Shown piece by piece: positions 1 to 4,726 of a stretch of 5,130 nucleotides of DNA. The position numbers and the translations under genes are program-made. The notes beneath the pieces were generated by a model. It saw nothing but the letters and a program-made list of their open reading frames with translations, made no database searches and was not told the DNA's origin. Source of the DNA: Planctomycetota bacterium (lineage in GTDB: Bacteria > Planctomycetota > Planctomycetia > Pirellulales > Pirellulaceae); NCBI GenBank assembly GCA_026692885.1, contig JAPLNJ010000144.1, positions 1-5,130 of the forward strand, in the 5' to 3' direction. The first letter of the stretch is position 1; every line of letters begins with the position of its first letter.

Positions 1-1398
1 TGGGCTAAGACACCGGGACACGGAGGTCCCGCCTCTTCCTCTTCCCACTCCATCCCCGTTGATCGACTGCGGGATATTGTTTGCCCCGGCCATCTCACAC
101 AATCTGGCACTTCCCGTCTCAAAAAATCCGGGGCGCATCAAGGTGCAGCCGGGCATGCGCATAATCTCGCCGGAAGTAAGACCGTGGACCATCACGTCGA
201 TTGGCAGGTCCAAGTCGTAAATGATGTCCCTTAGCATCTCCGCATGGTTAATTGCCAGATCAGAGAGCGCGGCGAGTCGTGACATGTTCAGCCCTTCTGC
301 CGGACCGGCCTTGGGCGTCGCCGCTGGCGTGGGAACCGGACTGCCACCAGCCGTCGCCTTGGCCTGCAAGTCGGGGGCCGTGTCCCCGGGCGTCGTACGG
401 CCATAGGCCGCGCCACTCGCCTGCCGGTCGTCCGTTGGCGCTGGCGATCGCCGACTACGGATGGATTGCAGCCGCAGCCGCAGCCGATCTAACTCGACCA
501 CTAGGGCTGGCCACGTCGATAGATCCGTCGGCGTCAGCTTGGATACTGCCTCCTTTAGGGCGGCGAATACCCGCCGCCTTTCTTCCTGCGGTGGGTTGCG
601 GGCTAGCTCGTCACTCCAGCCTCGAATAGACAACACGGGCTGGGCGATTGCATCTAGTACTTGCCGTACGGCGAGACTCCAGGGAGTCCCGTCACTGAGT
701 TGAGTCATGCCAAGCAAGTCAGCGGGAGGGACGGCATCAAGTAACTCGCGTGTCCTGTCCGAACTGCTCCACAACGTCGTCCATCCGATCCACGATAGCT
801 GGCCAGAGGCGAGATCGTGTCCGAGGGATTGACAGATGTGAGAGATCTCTTTCAGGCAGTTGTTTATACGCTTATAGAGGGGCACGTCTCCTAATGCAGT
901 TAGAACCCCCACCAGATCCCTCGTGCAAGCGTTATCCAGTTCGTTTAGCTGCTCTTCCCAATTCTTCGGTTCCACTGCGTTTTCAATGAAGGATCTCGCG
1001 CTGCCACGGGTCCAGAACCATTCCGCGATACTGATCAAACTTCGCTTTTGCCTTGCGCTCCAGCGCTCGATGGCAGGCGTTTCGTCATCGTCAACGAGAT
1101 CCTTCGGTAAGTCAGCCAGCGCGGCGTCTGCCTCTTTCCACGCCTCCCACCATCTCGTTAGCTGCTGCTCAAGTAGCCCGAGACTCCGGGGCCACGCAAG
1201 GGACGGAACGTCACTGTCAAATGCCTTGCCGCAACGGACCCGCTCAAAGTCGGATTCAGAAGGACGATCACCCCGCGAGAGTTTCTTCTGGGCGTCTTCG
1301 TTGCTCCAATGCAGGTCGAATCCCGCCCCTCGCAGACGTGAAACCGCATCTATCAAACGTTCCACACGGGAGAAGATGTCCTTGCCTGATTCGGCCAT
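1..1398 (-). CDS. Unrecognised large protein, 3' end outside window (orf466)
   Basis: I do not recognise this family. From ATG at 1398 the frame stays open for 466 codons to the window edge, so the C-terminus is missing. The start is supported by AGGCAGG at 1405-1411 with AGG six bases from the ATG. Residues 1-315 look soluble and mostly helical, rich in Trp and charged residues (WW at 83-84, W128/W130 in AEWFWTRG, W203, W206). There is no signal peptide or membrane segment. Residues about 316-370 form a Pro/Ala/Thr/Gly-rich linker. A second region (371 onward) begins NMSRLAALSDLAINHAEMLR and contains GEIMRMPGCTLMRPGFFETG. No nucleotide-binding, nuclease or methylase motif is visible. The two-domain layout with a flexible linker and the position beside BREX and an HsdR remnant suggest an accessory defence protein, but that is inference from context. 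The last residues (GRGRGG, then SRC) are odd, and a frameshift near the edge cannot be excluded. That the frame is coding rests on its length without a stop and on the Ser/Arg-rich, shadow-like readings of the opposite strand. Confidence 0.75.
   Translation of the reverse strand, partial: MAESGKDIFSRVERLIDAVSRLRGAGFDLHWSNEDAQKKLSRGDRPSESDFERVRCGKAFDSDVPSLAWPRSLGLLEQQLTRWWEAWKEADAALADLPKDLVDDDETPAIERWSARQKRSLISIAEWFWTRGSARSFIENAVEPKNWEEQLNELDNACTRDLVGVLTALGDVPLYKRINNCLKEISHICQSLGHDLASGQLSWIGWTTLWSSSDRTRELLDAVPPADLLGMTQLSDGTPWSLAVRQVLDAIAQPVLSIRGWSDELARNPPQEERRRVFAALKEAVSKLTPTDLSTWPALVVELDRLRLRLQSIRSRRSPAPTDDRQASGAAYGRTTPGDTAPDLQAKATAGGSPVPTPAATPKAGPAEGLNMSRLAALSDLAINHAEMLRDIIYDLDLPIDVMVHGLTSGEIMRMPGCTLMRPGFFETGSARLCEMAGANNIPQSINGDGVGRGRGGTSVSRCLSP
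468..485. repeat. Hexanucleotide tandem repeat inside orf466
   Basis: Three perfect copies of GCAGCC lie in tandem. On the minus strand they encode the alternating Leu-Arg run DRLRLRLQS near residue 308 of orf466, at the end of the helical part and just before the Pro/Ala linker. Slippage in multiples of six would change length without breaking the frame. It is short, so chance or codon bias is also possible. Confidence 0.6.
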
Positions 1399-1404
1399 CG
1401 GATG

Positions 1405-1411
1405 CCTGCCT
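1405..1411 (-). promoter_or_regulatory. Ribosome binding site of orf466
   Basis: Read on the minus strand this is AGGCAGG, with the inner AGG six bases before ATG 1398. It decides the start of orf466. It lies just outside the 3' edge of repeat copy A, so ribosome access could be affected by folding of the repeat. Confidence 0.5.
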
Positions 1412-1418
1412 TTCTGTC

Positions 1419-1515
1419 GGGCCGGCCTTGGGCGTCGTGGTGAAAGGCAGTCAACACCGCGTCCGCCCGCAGCCGCTTGGCCGTCCGGTTTCGAACCCGG
1501 TCGGCCGTCCCGATG
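1419..1515 (-). repeat. 97-bp repeat, copy A: structured leader before orf466
   Basis: First of two same-orientation copies (the other is 2714-2810). The segment 1419-1481 matches 2714-2776 at 60 of 63 positions without gaps. The end 1505-1515 (CCGTCCCGATG on the plus strand) matches 2800-2810 exactly, and both copies are 97 bases long. The part between differs but keeps a hairpin. Read on the minus strand, copy A folds as GGCCG pairing with CGGCC around an inner CCGG/CCGG stem with a GTTCGAAA loop. The conserved part can fold as GGGCG and GGTG pairing with CACC and CGCCC. The three mismatches between copies fall in the predicted loop of that second stem. The copy starts about six bases after a promoter-like -10 box and ends about 20 bases before the ATG of orf466, so it would form nearly the whole 5' leader. 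The fold was made by eye. Confidence 0.7.
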
Positions 1516-1520
1516 GGACC

Positions 1521-1548
1521 ATTGTACCGCGTCGGTGCTCTGCGTCAG
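1521..1548 (-). promoter_or_regulatory. Candidate sigma-70-type promoter for orf466
   Basis: On the minus strand CTGACG (1548-1543) and TACAAT (1526-1521) are separated by 16 bases. The -10 matches the consensus at five of six positions and the -35 at four of six. Transcription would begin near 1514, at the edge of repeat copy A, and give a leader of about 115 bases. Short matches like this occur by chance. The equivalent placement relative to copy B adds some weight. Confidence 0.35.
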
Positions 1549-1597
1549 CAGGGATTTTCCCGTCGGCCCGCTTGCCCTAGCCGCCTTGCCAGCATCC

Positions 1598-1610
1598 CAC
1601 CGCGGCGGTG
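1598..1610. repeat. Short GC-rich inverted repeat between HsdR remnant and repeat A
   Basis: CACCGCGGCGGTG is an inverted repeat with five to six base-pair arms, 22 bases past the stop of the HsdR remnant. It could help terminate the orf243-HsdR transcript, but no T-tract follows it on the minus strand, so a terminator is not demonstrated. The rest of 1516-1631 holds only the candidate promoter. Confidence 0.3.
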
Positions 1611-1631
1611 ATCGTCGCCTCGGCAGGCTAG

Positions 1632-1859
1632 TTACGCCAAGAATCTGCCACCTGCTGGCAAATATCCGGTGATGCTAACAGCCGCACGCGATCCCACACT
1701 TCGTCCTGGGTAATCCGGGTTGCCGCGTTTGCCGTGGCCTTCGATAGGCCGCGGCGTAATCGGATACTCTCGCAGGTTCTTGGTGCCCTCGACCACACCC
1801 CAGCCCACTGCCGCCAGCGCGGGGGCAATATGTTCGGCTCTGGTTTCGGCTTCGTTCAT
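1632..1859 (-). pseudogene. hsdR: N-terminal remnant of an HsdR-like type I restriction subunit
   Basis: Residues 1-50 (MNEAETRAEHIAPALAAVGW, then GVVEGTKNLREYPITP and GHGKRGNPDY) look like the N-terminus of HsdR-type restriction subunits, recognised from memory of the family. HsdR proteins normally run to about 800-1,100 residues, with a PD-(D/E)xK nuclease and a DEAD-type translocase. Here the family resemblance stops at Tyr50 (near 1710), before the ExK part of the nuclease motif, and 25 unrelated residues lead to a stop. Another frame past the junction reads DEVWDRVRLLASPDICQQVA and ends at 1628, so foreign coding sequence may have been joined here. The start is certain: GGAGGA lies six bases upstream and the ATG overlaps the stop of orf243 as ATGA. 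No nuclease or motor activity is possible from what remains. A short expressed peptide cannot be ruled out. Confidence 0.7.
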
Positions 1860-1862
1860 GGC
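1843..1862 (-). repeat. 20-bp direct repeat, copy 1, at the HsdR start codon
   Basis: GTTTCGGCTTCGTTCATGGC (plus-strand reading) is identical to 2571-2590. On the minus strand it holds GCC, the ATG and codons for NEAE plus most of Thr. Since MNEAET is usual for HsdR-type proteins, this copy is probably the original. Confidence 0.85.
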
Positions 1863-2587
1863 AGATCCTCCACTACAGCATAGACCTGATCGCCGATTCT
1901 TAACTTCACATTCCAGATTGAAATTTCGACTTCCGAATCATTGAAACGCTTTGGAAATTGCCTCAATTGCCCCGCCCTAATCACATATTTAGTCGGCCAG
2001 TCCACGCCGCGTCCCGCCAGTGCGATAACTTCCGACTCCCACCGGATTGTCAATACGGAGTCCTTGAAGAAAAACACGACGGAAGTTTCATCGCTGACGG
2101 CCTCCGGGCTGAGGGGATCCAGATAAATCGCCAGCGTGTTGATCGCCAACCTTGCCCACTCACGTCGAACGAAGCAATGCGGTCGGGCCCCGTAAGCGGC
2201 TGCTCCCAGTTTGCGTTTGGCCCCCTGAATCACCCACGGAAGTAAATGCTTGTTTTGTCGTCCCTCGGCCAACCAGTCGACTCGGCGCGTTGGCTCGAAA
2301 GTCTTTCCGCTAGCAGCATGGTCCAAATAGTAAACAATCATCGCAGCGCACTGTTCCCGCGACGCGATTCGGGGCGGCAGTTCAAAATCTACCTTTGCCG
2401 CGGTGCGCGGCGTTGCCAGAACCCCACTGAACGTCACCACCTCTTGGAACTTGAGGTTTATCAATTCTCTGGCGCGCAGGTCGAAGTTCCCAAAGTCAAA
2501 ACGTAAACCGGGCAACGGATCGGCCAACGGCTCGAAACCCAGGTCCAAGAGCACGTCGACCGTGGACACTGTTTCGGCTTCGTTCAT
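1856..2587 (-). CDS. Unrecognised accessory protein, 243 residues (orf243)
   Basis: I do not recognise this protein. From ATG 2587 it has 243 residues. An in-frame ATG at 2596 would add MLA, but AGGA (2599-2596) fits the 2587 start with eight-base spacing. It looks soluble, with no signal peptide or membrane helix. Residues 1-100 are mixed and include the helix-like stretch SREQCAAMIVYYLDHAASGK. Residues 100-150 are basic (RRVDW, GAKRKLG, CFVRREWARLA). Residues 168-240 look beta-rich, with alternating hydrophobic strands (VVFFFKDSVLTIRW, YVIRAGQLRQF, VEISIWNVKLRIGDQVYAVV). No catalytic motif stands out. Its stop overlaps the start of the HsdR remnant, so both were one transcription unit, perhaps a restriction-linked or replacement subunit (inference). 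Its first six residues, MNEAET, and their DNA are identical to the HsdR start, which suggests the 5' end was copied from, or recombined with, hsdR. Confidence 0.72.
   Translation of the reverse strand: MNEAETVSTVDVLLDLGFEPLADPLPGLRFDFGNFDLRARELINLKFQEVVTFSGVLATPRTAAKVDFELPPRIASREQCAAMIVYYLDHAASGKTFEPTRRVDWLAEGRQNKHLLPWVIQGAKRKLGAAAYGARPHCFVRREWARLAINTLAIYLDPLSPEAVSDETSVVFFFKDSVLTIRWESEVIALAGRGVDWPTKYVIRAGQLRQFPKRFNDSEVEISIWNVKLRIGDQVYAVVEDLP
1866..1871 (-). promoter_or_regulatory. Strong ribosome binding site of the HsdR remnant
   Basis: GGAGGA on the minus strand, six bases from ATG 1859, lies inside the last codons of orf243. It is close to a perfect Shine-Dalgarno sequence and, with the ATGA overlap, indicates coupled translation. 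It shows that the remnant was once a properly expressed gene. Confidence 0.7.
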
Positions 2588-2590
2588 GGC
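2571..2590 (-). repeat. 20-bp direct repeat, copy 2, at the orf243 start codon
   Basis: Identical to 1843-1862, 728 bp away and in the same orientation. It covers the GCC before the ATG and codons 1-6 of orf243. Similarity stops sharply on both sides, as expected for a recombination or insertion footprint rather than for homologous proteins. Confidence 0.85.
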
Positions 2591-2610
2591 GAGCATCCTA
2601 GATTAGGACT

Positions 2611-2624
2611 GGGCGTTGACGCCC
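2611..2624. repeat. Hairpin in the orf243 leader
   Basis: GGGCGTTGACGCCC forms a five-base-pair GC stem with a four-base loop. It lies 24 to 37 bases upstream of the orf243 ATG and just upstream of its ribosome binding site. It could influence initiation. A terminator is unlikely, as no T-run follows on the minus strand. Confidence 0.4.
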
Positions 2625-2668
2625 GAATCGTCCGGCTATCTCGGCCGTAAGCGGACGCTGATTCACTC

Positions 2669-2697
2669 TCGATACCCCAACAAGAAAGGAGCGTCAA
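2669..2697 (-). promoter_or_regulatory. Candidate promoter close to orf243
   Basis: On the minus strand TTGACG (2697-2692) is followed after 17 bases by TATCGA (2674-2669). The -35 matches five of six consensus positions but the -10 only three. It would start a transcript near 2662, after repeat B, giving a 75-base leader. It competes with the upstream candidate at 2816-2844. Confidence 0.3.
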
Positions 2698-2713
2698 ACC
2701 AGAACCACTCACC

Positions 2714-2810
2714 GGGCCGGCCTTGGGCGTCGTGGTGAAAGGCAGGTCACACCGCGTCCGCCCGCAGCCGCTTGGCGTCCGGGGTGGCCACCCCGGGCAC
2801 CGTCCCGATG
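2714..2810 (-). repeat. 97-bp repeat, copy B: structured leader before orf243
   Basis: Second copy of the repeat at 1419-1515, same orientation, 1,295 bp apart. It carries a perfect 18-base inverted repeat, CCGGGGTGGCCACCCCGG at 2779-2796. Copy A has a different, weaker hairpin at the same place. The outer stem also changes in step: GGCCG/CGGCC in A corresponds to GGTG/CGCC in B, pairing with one G-U. The conserved GGGCG...CGCCC stem follows. The copy ends 126 bases before the orf243 ATG. An alternative view is that it derives from the end of a gene: the minus strand reads ATPDAKRLRADAV and then a stop inside copy B. The same frame in copy A reads AKRLRADAV without the stop. Confidence 0.7.
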
Positions 2811-2815
2811 CATCG

Positions 2816-2844
2816 ATGTTACGCTCTTGTTGGCAAACCGCCAA
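2816..2844 (-). promoter_or_regulatory. Candidate promoter just before repeat B
   Basis: On the minus strand TTGGCG (2844-2839), 17 bases, then TAACAT (2821-2816). Each box matches the consensus at four of six positions, so it is weak alone. Its -10 lies five bases from the edge of repeat B, exactly the distance of TACAAT from repeat A. Confidence 0.3.
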
Positions 2845-3257
2845 GCCCGGCAACGTCGGTCGGCCGCGGCGACAAGACACCCGCCAGGATGTGAGGCTTG
2901 CCTCAGGATCGACGCGGAGTAGTGGGACCGAGGCCGGGGTTTAAGATGCTGGCGACGCGATTCCGGTCACCAATGTGCCGCGGAGGGGATCGAACATTTC
3001 GGACGCAGGCATAACGCAACCACAACCAAGGCACACGTAGTAGTGGCCAGCCGATGCAACCGCGTCTATGGCCGCGGGCGTCGCCGAGATAGTGCCCGTG
3101 CCCTAACTTGAAGGACAACTTGTGTCACGTGCGGAGTGTCACCCGCTTCGATCAGTCCCTGGCAGCCACGGCCTTTCTGCGCGATATTCGCCGCTCACCC
3201 GTACGGACGCCCACCGCCATCGCTGACGACGGATATAGATCGAGAGCCGGCGCAACG
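2845..3257. other. Gene-free stretch between brxL and repeat B
   Basis: I find no credible gene here on either strand. The open frames are short, Arg/Pro-rich and lack a good ribosome binding site. In particular, no frame gives a Lon protease domain that could have been cut off from brxL. The stretch holds a near-perfect hairpin, TGAGGCTTGCCTCA at 2891-2904, with six-base-pair arms and a two-base gap. No clear Rho-independent terminator follows brxL. It may be decayed sequence left by gene loss. Confidence 0.5.
2891..2904. repeat. Perfect short inverted repeat
   Basis: TGAGGCTTGCCTCA has arms of six bases around TT. It lies about 350 bases past the brxL stop and 80 bases upstream of repeat B. 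No T-tract follows on the minus strand. It could be a weak terminator, a protein binding site or chance. Confidence 0.35.
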
Positions 3258-4715
3258 TCAACCTGCTCGGTGGATGCGATAGGCATACTCGACCTTGGCA
3301 AATTCGGCAGGCAGTACCACTGCCAACTGGTCAGTTGTGCGTTTCCGCATCTCAACGGCCAATTCGACGACGGGCGCGATCTCGTTCTCGGTCAGTTCTT
3401 CGACTGAGCGATGCGGATGCAGCAGCTTTAGCAGGCCGGCTGCTGTTTTCTTGACGGCGTCCTGATTTCGGCCGGTCATGGCGCCCATGTCGACCCAGGC
3501 GTTGACATGGGTCTGGAAGTTGCGCCGACGGAGCTCGGCGAAGATCTCGGCCAAGTAGTCGGTGAGGAAACCATAGCCGGTGGCGTAGTTCTCCGGGCGG
3601 ATCTTCGGCATTTCCCAACCCGGAAGGTACGCATGGATTCGGTCCAGGAACGCTGGGTCCTTCAACTCCGGAGGCAACGGCTCAAACAGGTGGCTGTACC
3701 TGCCTGCGGGCTGTCGCTTTTCCAGATCGGTGTCGATGTTGCCACCGAGCACGATGGAACACTGAGCGGAGAACTCCTGGTCGCCCCGGCTGAACTTGCC
3801 GGTCTGCATGTAGTCCTTCAACACGCTGATGCTTGCCTCGGCGTCGTCGAATCGGGTATTCGCGATTTCGTCGAAGAAGACCACGTGCTTTAGGCCGACC
3901 ACGCCGAGCTTCCGGGTGCCTTTGTTGTAGAACAGCGTCGCCGGCGTGGCCTTACCGCCGGACACCACGAAGGCACGATTGGAGGTGTTCCGAAACGTGT
4001 ACGTTTTGCCGGTTTCGCGAGGCCCCAGCTCAATCAGGTTGTAGTTCGCTTCAACAAAAGGGACCAACCGCAGAAGCATCAGCATCTTGACGCGGCGATC
4101 GAACCGCGTCGGGTTGAATCCGACGGACTGGACGAGGAGGTCGATCCATTCGTCATCCGTGAACAGGGACCGTTTCGCGATGAAGTCGTCCAGGTCAATC
4201 CGCGTGTACTGCAGGGGCGTAAATGCGCGCACGTAAAACGGGAACTTCTTGCCCTTGATCTCGTACGTCCCGTCGTACTCGATCTCCATCGTGCCCCAAG
4301 CGCCGCTCGTAAGCAGGATGTCGCCGTACTGTTCGCGGACTTTCGGGGCGACGCGGACGGTGTTGTCGCCCAACGCAGGAACGTCGGCCCAGTAGTGGTC
4401 TCGCGACTGGTCCAGACGAAGGCTGAACTGCCCCAGCAGCGTGTACTCCCCCTGCTCTTTGATCCGGCTCTTGATCAGCTCCTTCTTCGCGCTCTCGGCG
4501 TAGTGCTCGGTCAGAATCCGGTCGATCTTCGCCTGGCCGGCAACCGGATCAGCAGGCTGGACGTAGCGACTGACCAGGTATTCCATCACGTACCGGGGAA
4601 ATTCCTTGTAGGCTTCGTTCCACCGCGTCAGCGGCTTCAGAATTACCCGGTCCCCCAAGTGTCGGAGGATCTTGGCGTTCAAGGCATCCAGCTGCCCGTT
4701 ATCCATTGTGTCCAT
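3258..4715 (-). CDS. brxL: BREX AAA+ ATPase BrxL, short form without Lon protease domain
   Basis: BrxL is a BREX component needed for phage exclusion in the systems that carry it. Studied homologues form ring assemblies on DNA, with an AAA+ core resembling MCM helicases. From ATG 4715 the protein has 485 residues. Residues 1-225 hold the N-terminal region (ILRHLGDRVI, RYVMEYLVSRY, the helical linker, KFPFYVRAFTPLQ). The ATPase core has Walker A GPRETGKT at 231-238, Walker B VVFFDEIA at 278-285, a sensor-type SIVLGGNID at 320-328, and FLDRIHAYLPGWEMPKI at 356-372 with a likely arginine finger. Long BrxL proteins have about 680 residues and end in a Lon-like domain. This one stops right after the ATPase region, which I believe is a natural short form because the gene is otherwise intact. 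GAGG five bases upstream supports ATG 4715. A TTG at 4730, overlapping the upstream stop as TTGA, would add five residues. Co-transcribed with the pglZ-like gene. Confidence 0.92.
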   Translation of the reverse strand: MDTMDNGQLDALNAKILRHLGDRVILKPLTRWNEAYKEFPRYVMEYLVSRYVQPADPVAGQAKIDRILTEHYAESAKKELIKSRIKEQGEYTLLGQFSLRLDQSRDHYWADVPALGDNTVRVAPKVREQYGDILLTSGAWGTMEIEYDGTYEIKGKKFPFYVRAFTPLQYTRIDLDDFIAKRSLFTDDEWIDLLVQSVGFNPTRFDRRVKMLMLLRLVPFVEANYNLIELGPRETGKTYTFRNTSNRAFVVSGGKATPATLFYNKGTRKLGVVGLKHVVFFDEIANTRFDDAEASISVLKDYMQTGKFSRGDQEFSAQCSIVLGGNIDTDLEKRQPAGRYSHLFEPLPPELKDPAFLDRIHAYLPGWEMPKIRPENYATGYGFLTDYLAEIFAELRRRNFQTHVNAWVDMGAMTGRNQDAVKKTAAGLLKLLHPHRSVEELTENEIAPVVELAVEMRKRTTDQLAVVLPAEFAKVEYAYRIHRAG

Positions 4716-4720
4716 GTCAG

Positions 4721-4724
4721 CCTC
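4721..4724 (-). promoter_or_regulatory. Ribosome binding site of brxL
   Basis: GAGG on the minus strand, five bases before ATG 4715 and only a few bases past the upstream stop codon. It favours ATG 4715 over TTG 4730, which would place this site inside the gene. Confidence 0.55.
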
Positions 4725-4726
4725 GG

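Noticed and set aside
1484..1505. GGTTCGAAACC on the minus strand as the T-arm of a tRNA
   Set aside because: The stem is only four base pairs, no acceptor, D or anticodon arms can be placed around it, and the motif is absent from repeat copy B.
923..1672. Long plus-strand open frames (249 and 175 codons) over 923-1672
   Set aside because: They lie opposite orf466 and the repeat, are Ser/Arg/Pro-rich, lack good ribosome binding sites and read like antisense shadows of the minus-strand gene.
1419..2810. CRISPR array or classical insertion sequence made of the two repeats
   Set aside because: There are only two copies, 1,295 bp apart, with genes between them. No transposase, terminal inverted repeats or regular spacers are seen.
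2584..2880. Minus-strand 98-codon frame over the orf243 leader and repeat B
   Set aside because: It crosses the repeat and candidate promoters, has a biased Arg/Pro/Gly composition and no ribosome binding site, and would overlap the orf243 start in another frame.
3152..3355. A frameshifted continuation of BrxL into its missing Lon domain
   Set aside because: The frame overlaps the brxL end, is only 67 codons long and shows no Lon-type Ser/Lys motif. The BrxL end also looks natural.
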